Shown piece by piece: positions 29,527-38,748 of a DNA stretch of 64,000 nucleotides. Origin of the DNA: an uncultured Burkholderiales bacterium (GTDB taxonomy: Bacteria > Pseudomonadota > Gammaproteobacteria > Burkholderiales > Burkholderiaceae_C). Location: NCBI GenBank assembly GCA_903933115.1, contig CAIZIT010000093.1:58288-122287 (forward strand), given 5' to 3'. Position 1 is the first letter of the stretch. Each line of letters begins with the position of its first letter. A model generated the notes under the pieces. It ran no database searches. It was given only the letters and a program-made list of their open reading frames with translations, and was not told where the DNA came from. The position numbers were made by a program, and so were the translations under genes.

Positions 29527-30495
29527 ATGAGTCATCAATTTGCATTTGTCTTTCCAGGTCAGGGCTCTCAGAGCGTGGGCATGCTGGACTCTTGGTCTGA
29601 GCATGCTCAGGTGAGATCCACCTTGGAAGAGGCGAGCCAAGCCTTGGGTGAGGATTTGATCAGTCTCATTGCTCAAGGCCCTAAGGAGACCTTGGCACTG
29701 ACAACGAACACTCAGCCTGTGATGCTGGCCGCCAATGTGGCCATTTATAGAGCTTGGCTTGCTGAGGGTGGGCTCGTGCCTGCTGCCGTTGCAGGTCACT
29801 CATTGGGTGAGTATGCGGCCTTGGTCGCCAGTGGCGTGCTCAGCTTGTCCGAAGCAATTCCCTTGGTGCGATTCAGGGCGCAAGCCATGCAAGAGGCGGT
29901 TGCCGTTGGCGTGGGTGCGATGGCGGCCGTCTTGGGCATGGATGCACAAGAGGTGACCCGAATTTGCCAAGAGCTCACTCAGGATTCTCAAAACAAAGGG
30001 GTCCAAGAGGTGGTGGAAGCGGTCAATTTCAACGACCCTTCGCAAACGGTGATTGCGGGCAACAAAGCTTTGGTGGAGTTGGCCTGCGTGGTCTTGAAAG
30101 ACAAGGGTGCAAAGCGCGCTTTGGGTTTACCGGTGTCTGCCCCCTTTCATTCGACGTTGATGAAACCCGCCGCTGAGAAATTGAGGGAGCGTCTCTTGGC
30201 GCTCGAGTTCCGTGAGCCCAGCATTCCTGTTGTCAACAACGTGGATGTCGCGGTCTACGCCCAGGCCGATAAAATCAAAGACGCTTTATACAGGCAAGCT
30301 TACATGCCTGTGCGTTGGGTGGAGTGCATTCATGCTTTAAAAGCCATGGGCATCAACTTGGTCGTGGAGTGCGGCCCTGGCCAAGTCTTGAGTGGTTTGA
30401 CCAAACGCATTGATCCAAGCCTTGAGAGCGCGAGTTTGAAAGAGTTTTCAGGTATTGCGTCTTTAAAAGACCTCTTAAAAGGTGAATCCAAATGA
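29527..30495 (+). CDS. fabD: Malonyl-CoA:ACP transacylase
   Basis: Moves malonyl from CoA to acyl carrier protein. The 322-residue protein opens FAFVFPGQGSQSVGML; the nucleophile serine is in VAGHSLGEYAALVA near residue 92, and the active-site histidine in PVSAPFHSTLMKPA near residue 205. It overlaps fabG by four bases (ATGA), suggesting tight translational coupling. Confidence 0.97.
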   Translation: MSHQFAFVFPGQGSQSVGMLDSWSEHAQVRSTLEEASQALGEDLISLIAQGPKETLALTTNTQPVMLAANVAIYRAWLAEGGLVPAAVAGHSLGEYAALVASGVLSLSEAIPLVRFRAQAMQEAVAVGVGAMAAVLGMDAQEVTRICQELTQDSQNKGVQEVVEAVNFNDPSQTVIAGNKALVELACVVLKDKGAKRALGLPVSAPFHSTLMKPAAEKLRERLLALEFREPSIPVVNNVDVAVYAQADKIKDALYRQAYMPVRWVECIHALKAMGINLVVECGPGQVLSGLTKRIDPSLESASLKEFSGIASLKDLLKGESK

Positions 30496-31241
30496 CAGAC
30501 CTCAGCGTACCAGAGCAAGTGGCTTTGGTCACGGGTGCGACCCGTGGGATCGGTGCAGCCATTGCGCTTGAGTTGGCGCAAAAGGGCATGCGTGTGATCG
30601 GTACTGCGACCTCCGAGGAGGGTGCCGCGCGCATCACGAAGGCCTTGGCGCCTTTTGCGGGCTCTAAGGGCGTGGTGCTGGATGTGAACGACAAAGTGGC
30701 TTGTGAGGCCTTGGTTGATGGCATCGTCAAAGAGCACGGTGCCTTACAAGTTTTGGTCAACAACGCGGGGATCACCAAAGACATGCTGGCCATGCGACTC
30801 AAAGATGAGGACTGGGATGTGGTCATTCAAACGAACTTGAGTTCAGTCTTTAGGCTTTGCAGAGCTGCCATTCGTCCCATGATGAAGCAACGCTATGGTC
30901 GCATCATCAACATCACCAGCGTGGTGGGTGCAAGTGGTAACCCAGGACAATCCAATTACGCAGCAGCCAAGGCGGGCTTGGCCGGCATGAGCCGTGCTCT
31001 AGCGCGTGAGTTGGGCAGTCGACACATCACGGTCAACTGCGTGGCCCCGGGCTTTATCCAAACGGACATGACGGCATCTTTGAGTGAGGCCCAAACCCAG
31101 GCCTTGATGGCTCAAATTCCACTCGGACATTTGGGTCAAGCGCAGGATGTGGCTCATGCGGTGAGTTTTTTGGCAAGCCCCATGGCCGGTTACATCACAG
31201 GTCAAGAATTGCATGTCAATGGCGGCATGTTAATGCCTTAG
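30492..31241 (+). CDS. fabG: 3-oxoacyl-ACP reductase
   Basis: NADPH-dependent ketoreductase of the fatty acid cycle; short-chain dehydrogenase, homotetramer. The 249-residue product has the cofactor motif VTGATRGIGAAIA, LVNNAGITKD and the catalytic Ser-Tyr-Lys in NITSVVGASGNPGQSNYAAAK (given as the ITSVVG and SNYAAAK segments). APGFIQTDMT is the usual loop after the catalytic site. It overlaps fabD and is followed 90 bases later by acpP. Confidence 0.96.
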   Translation: MTDLSVPEQVALVTGATRGIGAAIALELAQKGMRVIGTATSEEGAARITKALAPFAGSKGVVLDVNDKVACEALVDGIVKEHGALQVLVNNAGITKDMLAMRLKDEDWDVVIQTNLSSVFRLCRAAIRPMMKQRYGRIINITSVVGASGNPGQSNYAAAKAGLAGMSRALARELGSRHITVNCVAPGFIQTDMTASLSEAQTQALMAQIPLGHLGQAQDVAHAVSFLASPMAGYITGQELHVNGGMLMP

Positions 31242-31331
31242 GATTACTTGAGGGCTTGCCTGTCTGCCCCGATATTTATGGGCTGTTTTCGAGTAAAATT
31301 CTGAATTCCTTTACAACCCTCTGAGTAAAAC

Positions 31332-31571
31332 ATGAGTGATATTGAAGTCCGTGTCAAAAAAATTATTGCCGAGCAACTCGGTGTCGAAGAGTCACAAGTG
31401 ACCAATGAAAAGGCTTTTGTGGCCGATTTGGGTGCTGATTCTTTGGATACAGTTGAATTGGTGATGGCGCTCGAAGACGAGTTCGCCATTGAAATTCCTG
31501 ATGAAGATGCAGAAAAAATCACGACTGTACAAAACGCCATCGATTACGCTTTGGCACATCAGAAAAGCTGA
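31332..31571 (+). CDS. acpP: Acyl carrier protein
   Basis: A 79-residue acidic carrier; Ser37 in [10 protein letters not shown] receives the 4'-phosphopantetheine from AcpS, encoded at 41697-42110. The 90-base gap after fabG holds TAAAAT at about 31294, a possible -10 for a separate acpP promoter, which is common since ACP is needed in large amounts. fabF follows 18 bases after its stop. Confidence 0.98.
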   Translation: MSDIEVRVKKIIAEQLGVEESQVTNEKAFVADLGADSLDTVELVMALEDEFAIEIPDEDAEKITTVQNAIDYALAHQKS

Positions 31572-31589
31572 TTTTAAAGGTTGGTTTGC

Positions 31590-32837
31590 ATGACCCGACG
31601 TCGCGTAGTTGTCACCGGACTTGGCTGTGTCAGTCCCGTGGGCAACACAGTTCAGGACTCTTGGAGTAACTTGCTGAGCGGACGCTCGGGGATTGACTTC
31701 ATCAAAAAATTTGATGCCTCTGCCTTTGCTTGCCAGTTTGCTGGCGAGGTCAAGGGTTTGGACTTGGATGCCTACATCTCACCCAAGGACGCCAGAGGGA
31801 TGGATGCTTTTATCCATTTTGGTATCGTGGCCTCCATTCAGGCTGTGCTCGACTCTGGTTTACCAACGGGTCAAGATCTGGATGAAGAGGCAGCTGCCAG
31901 AATCGGTTGCTTGATTGGATCGGGTATTGGTGGTTTGCCACTGATCGAATCCATGCATGCGGAGTTGACCAACCGTGGTCCAAGACGCATTTCCCCATTT
32001 TTCGTGCCCGCTTCGATCATCAACATGATTTCGGGTCATGTCTCCATTCGTTTTGGCTTTAAAGGCCCCAATTTGGCAATCGCCACGGCCTGTACCACTG
32101 GATTGCACAGCATTGGGCAAGCCGCTCGGATCATTGAGTTTGGCGATGCTGATGTGATGGTGGCTGGCGGTGCAGAGTCCACCATTTCACCTTTGGGTGT
32201 TGGCGGTTTTGCCGCCATGAGGGCGCTGTCGACTCGAAATGACAGCCCTCAAACCGCCTCACGCCCTTGGGACAAAGACCGTGATGGTTTTGTCTTGGGA
32301 GAAGGCGCTGGTGCCATGGTGTTGGAGGAGTACGAGTACGCCAAAGCCAGAGGTGCCAAGATCTATGCTGAGGTGGTGGGTTTTGGTATGAGTGGAGATG
32401 CGGGTCACATGACCGCTCCAGACATGCATGGGCCCAGACGAGCCATGGTCAATGCATTGAACAACGCCAACATCAATCCCGATCAAATCGATTTCCTCAA
32501 CGCTCACGGTACTTCCACGCCTTTGGGTGATGTGAACGAGACCAAAGCCATTAAGGCGGCTTTGGGTGAGCATGCCAAGAAGATTGTGGTCAATTCGACC
32601 AAATCCATGACCGGGCATTTGTTGGGCGGAGCAGGTGGTATTGAGAGTGTATTTACCGTTTTGGCTTTGCACCATCAAATCAGTCCCCCCACGATCAATA
32701 TTGAGAACCAAGATCCTGAATGCGACTTGGACTACTGTGCCAATGTGGCTCGAGAGATGCCCATTCAATACGCCATGAAAAACAATTTTGGTTTTGGCGG
32801 CACCAACGGCACGTTGATCTTCAAGCGCGCACCTTGA
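31590..32837 (+). CDS. fabF: 3-oxoacyl-ACP synthase II
   Basis: Elongating condensing enzyme that extends acyl-ACP with malonyl-ACP. The 415-residue product opens [19 protein letters not shown]; the catalytic cysteine is in [12 protein letters not shown] and the two histidines in [12 protein letters not shown] and [17 protein letters not shown] at 31590 is preferred over an in-frame TTG three codons earlier because AAAGG is 9 bases before it. It closes the fab cluster. Confidence 0.97.
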   Translation: MTRRRVVVTGLGCVSPVGNTVQDSWSNLLSGRSGIDFIKKFDASAFACQFAGEVKGLDLDAYISPKDARGMDAFIHFGIVASIQAVLDSGLPTGQDLDEEAAARIGCLIGSGIGGLPLIESMHAELTNRGPRRISPFFVPASIINMISGHVSIRFGFKGPNLAIATACTTGLHSIGQAARIIEFGDADVMVAGGAESTISPLGVGGFAAMRALSTRNDSPQTASRPWDKDRDGFVLGEGAGAMVLEEYEYAKARGAKIYAEVVGFGMSGDAGHMTAPDMHGPRRAMVNALNNANINPDQIDFLNAHGTSTPLGDVNETKAIKAALGEHAKKIVVNSTKSMTGHLLGGAGGIESVFTVLALHHQISPPTINIENQDPECDLDYCANVAREMPIQYAMKNNFGFGGTNGTLIFKRAP

Positions 32838-33171
32838 ATGTGGGCCTGCCTTGGGGCGACTTAGGGCGCCTTAGTGAGGAGGTGTGGTGCGCTCCACTTA
32901 TTTCTTTTTTACCTGGCAAGCTGAGTGTGAACAACGACTTGGTGAAGTGCCTTGGCTGCCATGAGTGTCATGCATGCAAAGAGCACCGTGCACGATCTCT
33001 GCGTGGGGTCTAGAGGTGTCAATGGTATTGCAGTATTGCAGTATTGCAGTATTACAGTGATATGCTTGACGGCTCACAGCCAAGTGTAAAGCGGCTCTTG
33101 CAATTGCAAATTCTGCCCTCATTTATCAATCTCTGTATTTTCAAAATTTCGTGTTGGACATTGGAGTGAAT
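32838..33171. other. Gap between fabF and mucD; rpoE-rseA-rseB absent
   Basis: This 334-base gap has no open frame resembling a protein. In many Burkholderiales and pseudomonads the sigma-E genes rpoE/algU, rseA/mucA and rseB/mucB lie here. It holds an 8-base tandem repeat and the 12-base perfect palindrome TTGCAATTGCAA at 33098-33109, with AT-rich sequence up to mucD. GGAG before the mucD ATG at 33172 is a good ribosome-binding site. Confidence 0.6.
33025..33056. repeat. 8-base tandem repeat, 4 copies
   Basis: GTATTGCA occurs at 33025, 33033, 33041 and 33049 (the last copy has one change), about 115 bases before the mucD start. Within the repeats TTGCA half-sites recur every eight bases. 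Confidence 0.88.
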
Positions 33172-34704
33172 ATGATGATTTCAGGTGCATCCTCAAAACG
33201 CATACGCTTTTTGCGACTTGTTCTCATGGCCTTGGGCATGGGGTATGTGTTGGCCTCTTTGGCTGCCACTGCACAGCCCAACCCTCCAGCACTCTCTCAG
33301 GCTCCTGTGATGCGCGCCTTGCCCGACTTCACCGACTTGGTGGAGCAAGTGGGGCCCTCCGTTGTGAACATCAGGACTTTGGAGAAGGTCCAAACACGTT
33401 CTGCTTTGGGAGGCAATCAAGGCGAGGCGGATGAAGAGATGCAAGAGCTTTTTAAGAAGTTCTTTGGCATGCCTTTTCCAGGTGCACCTGGTGCACCCAA
33501 CGCACCTCGCCAACAGCGTCCCAACCGCAGCGCACCTCAAGAGGAGGAGCAGCCCAGAGGTGTAGGGTCTGGTTTTATTTTGACCTCCGATGGCTTGATC
33601 ATGACCAACGCACACGTGGTTGATGGTGCCGATCAGGTGTTGGTCACATTGCCTGATAAAAGAGAGTTCAAAGCAAAGATCATCGGTGCAGACAAAAGAA
33701 CAGATGTGGCTGTGGTGAAGATTGAGGCTCAAGGATTGCCCGCGGTTCGAATTGGAGATGTCAGTCGACTCAAAGTGGGTGAGTGGGTCATGGCGATTGG
33801 TTCACCCTTTGGTTTTGAGAACACCGTGACCGCAGGCATTGTGAGTGCCAAGCAAAGGGATACGGGGGAGTATGTGTCTTTTATTCAAACCGATGTGGCC
33901 ATCAATCCTGGCAACTCCGGAGGACCTTTGATCAACATGCGCGGTGAGGTGATTGGCATCAACAGTCAAATCTACTCTCGCTCGGGTGGATTCATGGGCA
34001 TTTCATTTGCGATTCCCATTGATGAGGCTGTGCGTGTGAGTGATCAGCTCAAAAGCAGCGGTCGTGTTCAAAGAGGTCGTTTGGGCATTCAAATCGGACC
34101 CGTCAGCAAAGAGTTGGCAGAGTCCATGGGTTGGTCAAAGGCCCAAGGGGCCTTGGTGCAAAATGTGGAAGCTGGTTCACCAGCAGAAAAAGCGGGTATT
34201 GAGGCGGGTGACATCATCACCAAGGTCGACGGCAAAGTGATCGAGAAATCCATCGACTTGCCGCGTTTTGTGGGTGGCATCAAGCCAGGTACGAAATCCG
34301 TGGTGAGTGTACAAAGAAGGGGCGTGCTCAAAGACATCACGGTCACGGTGGGTGAGTTTGAAATCGAGAAAAAAGTGGCTTCACCCGCGCCCAGTGAAAA
34401 GGCCCCTGCGCAGTCCAGTTTTGCGGCTCTCGGCTTGAGTTTGAGTGATTTGAGTGAGAGTCAAAAGCGTGAGCTCAAGGTGCGCATCGGTGTGCGAGTG
34501 GACCAATCCACGGATGCGGCGGCAAGAGCGGGTCTTCGAGAGGGGGATGTTGTGTTGCAGTTGGCCAATGTTGAGATTCAGTCGATCAAAGATTTTGAGT
34601 CGACATGGGCCAAACTGGACAAGAGCAAGCCCACAACCATCTTGTTCAAGCGTGGCGATTGGGCCCAATACGCCATTGTTCGTCCTACCAAGTCATCAAA
34701 TTGA
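33172..34704 (+). CDS. mucD: Periplasmic serine protease MucD/DegP (HtrA family)
   Basis: Periplasmic HtrA-type protease and chaperone for misfolded envelope proteins. The 510-residue protein has a signal peptide (hydrophobic FLRLVLMALGMGYVLASLAA, likely cleaved after an AxA near residue 36). The trypsin-like domain carries His in MTNAHVVDGADQ, Asp in DKRTDVAVVKI and Ser in NPGNSGGPLIN. Two PDZ domains follow (RGRLGIQIGPVS... and IGVRVDQSTDAAARAGLREG...). A proline-rich loop (GAPGAPNAPRQQRP) lies before the protease domain. Its usual companions rpoE-rseA-rseB are missing upstream, so its regulation may not be by a linked sigma-E. Confidence 0.95.
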   Translation: MMISGASSKRIRFLRLVLMALGMGYVLASLAATAQPNPPALSQAPVMRALPDFTDLVEQVGPSVVNIRTLEKVQTRSALGGNQGEADEEMQELFKKFFGMPFPGAPGAPNAPRQQRPNRSAPQEEEQPRGVGSGFILTSDGLIMTNAHVVDGADQVLVTLPDKREFKAKIIGADKRTDVAVVKIEAQGLPAVRIGDVSRLKVGEWVMAIGSPFGFENTVTAGIVSAKQRDTGEYVSFIQTDVAINPGNSGGPLINMRGEVIGINSQIYSRSGGFMGISFAIPIDEAVRVSDQLKSSGRVQRGRLGIQIGPVSKELAESMGWSKAQGALVQNVEAGSPAEKAGIEAGDIITKVDGKVIEKSIDLPRFVGGIKPGTKSVVSVQRRGVLKDITVTVGEFEIEKKVASPAPSEKAPAQSSFAALGLSLSDLSESQKRELKVRIGVRVDQSTDAAARAGLREGDVVLQLANVEIQSIKDFESTWAKLDKSKPTTILFKRGDWAQYAIVRPTKSSN

Positions 34705-35025
34705 GCAAAGTCCTTGGGTTTTTGTTGGGCAGCTAAGTAGTTCTAAAGGATTCAAATATCCTCAAAATACCCTAAATCAAGGTCGGGTATAAGGGAATTG
34801 ATGAGAAAATGAAACGTTCTGAACTTGTTTTTTTAGATTTTTTTCTTTTGTGAAATTGAAAATAAAAGAGTGTTTTTTCATTACAAATTTTCGTTAGAAT
34901 GGAGACCTTATCGATGTACAGCATCCATCAGGTGACCCAAGTGACTTGTTATGCTGATACTCACACAGTCTCCACAATTACTCCACAGCTCACGCACAAG
35001 TTATTCTTTTTTTCAAAATTTACAT

Positions 35026-35045
35026 TGTGTATAAGTTGTGAATAA
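35026..35045 (-). promoter_or_regulatory. Two adjacent DnaA-box matches
   Basis: On the minus strand TTATTCACA (35037-35045) and TTATACACA (35026-35034) both match the DnaA-box consensus TTATNCACA exactly, two bases apart in the same orientation. Weaker 7/9 matches in the other orientation lie upstream (TCTCCACA near 34970 and CTCCACA near 34981). The AT-rich tract is about 130 bases away. No dnaA gene is nearby. Confidence 0.5.
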
Positions 35046-35161
35046 AACCCATGTTGTTGACCAGCAACGAACCCATCAACTCCAATTCAAGGATGGCATT
35101 GAAAGCAATTTTGCCTACAATGAAGTCCCAACTATCGCAGTTGCCATAGATTGTTGGTTCC

Positions 35162-35192
35162 GGGCGCGTCAGCAGTTGACGCGCCCTTTTTT
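35162..35192 (+). terminator. Strong intrinsic terminator upstream of lepA
   Basis: A ten-pair GC-rich stem (GGGCGCGTCA at 35162-35171, TGACGCGCCC at 35177-35186) with a five-base loop is followed by six T residues. It is the strongest hairpin in the window. As it ends 44 bases before lepA, either it ends a small RNA or it is an attenuator for the lepA cluster. Confidence 0.88.
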
Positions 35193-35236
35193 ATGTCAAT
35201 GATCGTTTGAATTCAACCACTTAGGCTTTTCCTTTG

Positions 35237-37048
35237 ATGAAGCACATCAGAAATTTTTCAATCATTGCTCACATTGATCACGGTAAATCCACGCTGGCTG
35301 ATCGCTTGATTCAGCGTTGTGGAGGACTAGAGGCTCGAGAGATGCAGGCTCAAGTCTTGGACTCCATGGACATTGAGAAGGAGCGTGGGATAACCATCAA
35401 GGCCCAAACCGCCTCTCTCATGTACAAGGCCAAAAACGGTGAGACCTACAACCTCAATTTGATCGATACCCCAGGTCACGTGGACTTCTCTTATGAAGTT
35501 TCTCGTTCCTTGTCTGCTTGTGAGGGCGCACTTTTGGTGGTCGATGCGTCACAAGGGGTTGAGGCACAAACGGTCGCCAATTGTTACACCGCACTCGACT
35601 TGGGTGTGGAGGTGATTCCTGTGCTCAACAAGATGGATTTGCCTCAAGCGGATCCTGAAAACGCCAAGACTGAGATTGAAGACGTGATCGGTATCGATGC
35701 GTCCGAGGCCATTCCTTGTTCGGCAAAAACGGGCATGGGCATTGAAGAAATCTTAGAGGCCATCGTGGCCCATGTGCCCGAGCCGAAGGGCAACCCTGAG
35801 GGCCCCCTTCGCGCCATGATTGTGGACAGCTGGTTTGATCCCTATGTGGGTGTGGTGATGTTGGTGAGGGTGGTGGATGGTGAGCTCAACTGTGGTGACC
35901 GCATCAAGATGATGGCCACAGGCACGAGCTACATCGCAGAAAAGTTGGGCGTCTTTACGCCAGCGAATTTGTCCAAGCAAAAATTAAGCGCCGGGCAAGT
36001 GGGTTACATCATTGCGGGCATCAAAGAGTTGCAGGCCGCAAAAGTGGGGGACACGATCACCCAAATCAAAGCGGGCACGGGAGGAGCGAGTGCGACCGCT
36101 ACAGAGGCGCTGCCTGGCTTTAAGGAAATTCAGCCACAAGTCTTCGCCGGTTTGTACCCCACGGAGGCCAATCAGTACGACTCTTTGCGCGACAGTTTGG
36201 AAAAGCTCAAGCTCAACGACGCATCCTTACAGTATGAGCCAGAAGTCTCACAAGCCCTGGGCTTTGGATTTCGATGTGGATTTTTAGGTCTTTTGCACAT
36301 GGAGATTGTGCAAGAGCGGCTCGAGCGCGAGTTTGATCAAGACTTGATCACGACCGCACCGAGTGTGGTTTATCAAGTGGTCAAAGGCGATGGGGAAGTG
36401 GTGATGGTGGAGAACCCCTCCAAAATGCCTGACCAAGGCAAGCTGCAAGAAATTCGTGAGCCCATTGTGACTGTTCACTTGTACATGCCCCAAGAGTATG
36501 TGGGTGCGGTCATGACTTTGGCCAACCAAAAAAGAGGCGTACAGCTCAACATGTCTTACCACGGTCGCCAAGTGATGCTGACCTATGAGTTGCCCTTGGG
36601 CGAGATTGTTTTGGATTTCTTTGACAAGTTGAAGTCCGTCTCGAGAGGTTATGCCTCCATGGATTACGACTTCAAAGAGTACCGTGCCTCTGATGTGGTG
36701 AAGGTCGATATTTTGCTCAATGGTGAAAAGGTGGATGCATTGTCCATCATCGTGCATCGATCCCAGTCTCAGTACAGGGGGCGTGCGGTGGTGGCCAAAA
36801 TGCGAGAGATCATCTCGCGTCAAATGTTTGATGTCGCCATTCAAGCTGCAATTGGTGCTAATATCATCGCCAGAGAATCGATCAAAGCATTGAGAAAAAA
36901 TGTGCTGGCCAAGTGCTACGGAGGAGATATTTCTAGAAAGAGAAAGCTCCTTGAGAAACAAAAAGCGGGCAAGAAAAGAATGAAACAAATTGGCTCGGTT
37001 GAGGTTCCACAAGAAGCCTTTTTAGCCATTTTGCAAGTGGAGGATTGA
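35237..37048 (+). CDS. lepA: Elongation factor 4 (LepA)
   Basis: Ribosome-bound translational GTPase (EF4), implicated in translation initiation, 30S assembly and back-translocation. The 603-residue product has the GTPase motifs [22 protein letters not shown] and NKMDLP, the [15 protein letters not shown] segment, and the LepA-specific C-terminus [20 protein letters not shown]. The ATG at 35237 is preferred over the TTG one codon before. It heads lepA-lepB-rnc-era-recO; lepB starts two bases after its stop. Confidence 0.97.
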   Translation: MKHIRNFSIIAHIDHGKSTLADRLIQRCGGLEAREMQAQVLDSMDIEKERGITIKAQTASLMYKAKNGETYNLNLIDTPGHVDFSYEVSRSLSACEGALLVVDASQGVEAQTVANCYTALDLGVEVIPVLNKMDLPQADPENAKTEIEDVIGIDASEAIPCSAKTGMGIEEILEAIVAHVPEPKGNPEGPLRAMIVDSWFDPYVGVVMLVRVVDGELNCGDRIKMMATGTSYIAEKLGVFTPANLSKQKLSAGQVGYIIAGIKELQAAKVGDTITQIKAGTGGASATATEALPGFKEIQPQVFAGLYPTEANQYDSLRDSLEKLKLNDASLQYEPEVSQALGFGFRCGFLGLLHMEIVQERLEREFDQDLITTAPSVVYQVVKGDGEVVMVENPSKMPDQGKLQEIREPIVTVHLYMPQEYVGAVMTLANQKRGVQLNMSYHGRQVMLTYELPLGEIVLDFFDKLKSVSRGYASMDYDFKEYRASDVVKVDILLNGEKVDALSIIVHRSQSQYRGRAVVAKMREIISRQMFDVAIQAAIGANIIARESIKALRKNVLAKCYGGDISRKRKLLEKQKAGKKRMKQIGSVEVPQEAFLAILQVED

Positions 37049-37049
37049 T

Positions 37050-38045
37050 GTGGCTATATTGACGGCATTTGTGTTGGGGGCCTTTGGCCTGTACATTGGC
37101 TCTTGGTACCTCGGTTACCAAGAGGGCAACTTCGCGCTGTTGCTCTTCAGTGCCACTGTGGTGACGGGCATTTACTGGGTTTTGGAAAAGCTCATCTTCC
37201 TGCCCAAAAGGCTTGAAGAGGCTCAACGCCTGCATGAGGCTGAAGTCAAACGCGCAAGCGAACTCAAAAGCATGGGCATTGCACAAGAGCCCATCGACGT
37301 TCAAACCCAGCAACAAGACATCTTGCGTCAACCTTGGTGGCTCGATTGGACCGCGGGACTCTTTCCTGTGATTTTGGTTGTTTTTGTGTTGCGATCCTTT
37401 TTGTTCGAGCCCTTTAAAATTCCTTCTGGATCGATGATCCCAACGCTTTGGGTGGGCGATTTGATCTTGGTCAACAAGTTCCACTACGGTATTCGTTTGC
37501 CCGTGATCAATTTGAAGGTGACAGAGGGTGAGCCCGTCAAAAGAGGCGATGTGATGGTGTTTCGCTATCCACCCAATCCGAGCTTGGACTACATCAAGCG
37601 AGTGGTGGGTTTGCCTGGGGACGAGGTGGCGTACATCAACAAAAAACTCACCATCAACGGTGTGGCGGTCAAAGATCAGGCGGTGCCCGATTTCTTTGAA
37701 GAGGACTCGCTGCGTTACATCAAGCAGTTTGAAGAGTCCATGCCCACTGGTGACACCAAGGATCCTCAGGTGTCAGTTGTCAAGCACCGCTTGCTCAATG
37801 AAAATGAGAGGCCCGCCTTTGTTGAAGGCGCAAGCGAGTTCCCCTACAAAGATCACTGCCAGTACAGTTTAGAGGGCATTGTTTGTAAGGTGCCTGCGGG
37901 TCACTATTTCATGATGGGTGACAACAGGGACAACTCACTCGACTCGCGTTATTGGGGCTTTGTACCTGATCAAAACATCGTCGGCCGCGCATTTTATGTG
38001 TGGATGAATTTTGGCAATTTAAAACGAATAGGTGGCTTTGACTAA
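37050..38045 (+). CDS. lepB: Signal peptidase I
   Basis: Inner-membrane serine/lysine protease that removes signal peptides from secreted proteins. The 331-residue product has transmembrane helices at about 4-22, 28-48 and 104-120, then the periplasmic catalytic domain with Ser128 (IPSGSMIPTL) and Lys183 (LDYIKRVVGLPGDEV); the closing signature is MGDNRDNSLDSRYWGFV. A charged cytoplasmic loop lies between helices 2 and 3. GTG start at 37050 with GGAGG 6 bases upstream, two bases after the lepA stop. Confidence 0.96.
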   Translation: MAILTAFVLGAFGLYIGSWYLGYQEGNFALLLFSATVVTGIYWVLEKLIFLPKRLEEAQRLHEAEVKRASELKSMGIAQEPIDVQTQQQDILRQPWWLDWTAGLFPVILVVFVLRSFLFEPFKIPSGSMIPTLWVGDLILVNKFHYGIRLPVINLKVTEGEPVKRGDVMVFRYPPNPSLDYIKRVVGLPGDEVAYINKKLTINGVAVKDQAVPDFFEEDSLRYIKQFEESMPTGDTKDPQVSVVKHRLLNENERPAFVEGASEFPYKDHCQYSLEGIVCKVPAGHYFMMGDNRDNSLDSRYWGFVPDQNIVGRAFYVWMNFGNLKRIGGFD

Positions 38046-38052
38046 GTCCTCC

Positions 38053-38748
38053 ATGCTTACGCCTTTGAGTCGCGCTCATCAAGAGTTGCTTGAGCGGCTG
38101 GGCTTGAGCTTTGCTCAGCCGGCCCTCTTGCACCAAGCCTTGACGCACCGCAGCTTCAGTGCCAATCACAACGAGAGGTTGGAGTTTTTGGGGGACTCGG
38201 TTTTGAATTTGGCCGTCTCCACCATGCTTTACTCTGCTTTGCCCGATTTGCCTGAGGGCGATTTGTCCAGGGTCAGGGCCAATTTGGTCAAACAAGACAC
38301 CTTGCACCAATTGGCCATGGAGCTGAAGTTGCCCATGCTCATTCGCTTGGGCGAAGGCGAGATGAAGTCGGGGGGGCAAAAAAGACCCTCGATATTGGCC
38401 GATACGCTAGAGGCTCTCATTGGAGCGGTGTATTTGGATGCGGGCTACGACAAAGCTCAAGAGTTGGTCTTTCGACTCTTTGCGCCCATTCAAATCAACC
38501 CCACGATGCAAGCGGCCTCTAAAGACCCCAAGACGGAACTGCAAGAGTGGTTGCAAGCCAAGAGACTCAAGTTGCCGATTTACCGCGTTGTGGGCACCCT
38601 AGGGGCAGCGCACCAGCAAACCTTTGATGTCGAGTGCGAGGTGCCTGAGTTGTCTCTCATCGAGAGAGGCATTGGAGGCTCTAGGCGTGCTGCAGAACAG
38701 GTGGCAGCATTGGCCATGTTGGAGTCCATCAGGAGCAAGAAGCCATGA
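38053..38748 (+). CDS. rnc: Ribonuclease III
   Basis: Double-strand-specific endoribonuclease for rRNA processing and mRNA control. The 231-residue product has the catalytic HNERLEFLGDSVLNLAVS near residue 42 and LADTLEALIGAVYLDAGYD (metal-binding Glu/Asp), then a C-terminal dsRNA-binding domain (DPKTELQEWLQAKRLKLPIY...GGSRRAAEQVAALAML). I use the ATG at 38053; a GTG at 38032 overlapping lepB is another option. It overlaps era by four bases (ATGA). Confidence 0.96.
   Translation: MLTPLSRAHQELLERLGLSFAQPALLHQALTHRSFSANHNERLEFLGDSVLNLAVSTMLYSALPDLPEGDLSRVRANLVKQDTLHQLAMELKLPMLIRLGEGEMKSGGQKRPSILADTLEALIGAVYLDAGYDKAQELVFRLFAPIQINPTMQAASKDPKTELQEWLQAKRLKLPIYRVVGTLGAAHQQTFDVECEVPELSLIERGIGGSRRAAEQVAALAMLESIRSKKP

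Larger units (their letters stand above)
34901..35192 (+). ncRNA. Candidate structured RNA or lepA-operon leader with terminator
   Basis: Downstream of TAGAAT the plus strand can form nested helices: GGAGAC (34901-34906) with GTCTCC (34968-34973), enclosing GTACAGCAT (34916-34924) with ATGCTGATAC (34951-34960). Further hairpins follow: GTTGTT/AGCAAC near 35054, GGCATTG/CAATTTTGCC near 35096, CCAAC/GTTGG near 35129-35157, then the terminator. This looks like a transcribed structured RNA of ~290 bases, either a small RNA or a terminator-controlled leader of lepA. It matches no RNA family I recognise (not RNase P RNA, tmRNA, 4.5S or an obvious 6S). The promoter -35 is poor, so the 5' end is uncertain. 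Confidence 0.45.
34705..35236. other. AT-rich regulatory gap between mucD and lepA
   Basis: This 532-base gap has no convincing protein frame. It holds a strongly AT-rich tract (about 34800-34900), a TAGAAT (34895-34900) that could be a -10 element, a set of inverted repeats, two DnaA-box matches and a strong intrinsic terminator that ends 45 bases before the lepA ATG. The features are listed separately. Confidence 0.7.

Noticed and set aside
34901..35192. RNase P RNA, tmRNA, 4.5S RNA or 6S RNA in the gap before lepA
   Set aside because: None of the conserved core sequences of those RNAs could be recognised; left as unknown structured RNA.
35162..35192. Terminator considered as the end of the mucD transcript
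   Set aside because: It lies 458 bases past the mucD stop with a likely promoter and structured segment between, so it is better assigned to the intervening RNA or leader, though it could also stop mucD readthrough.
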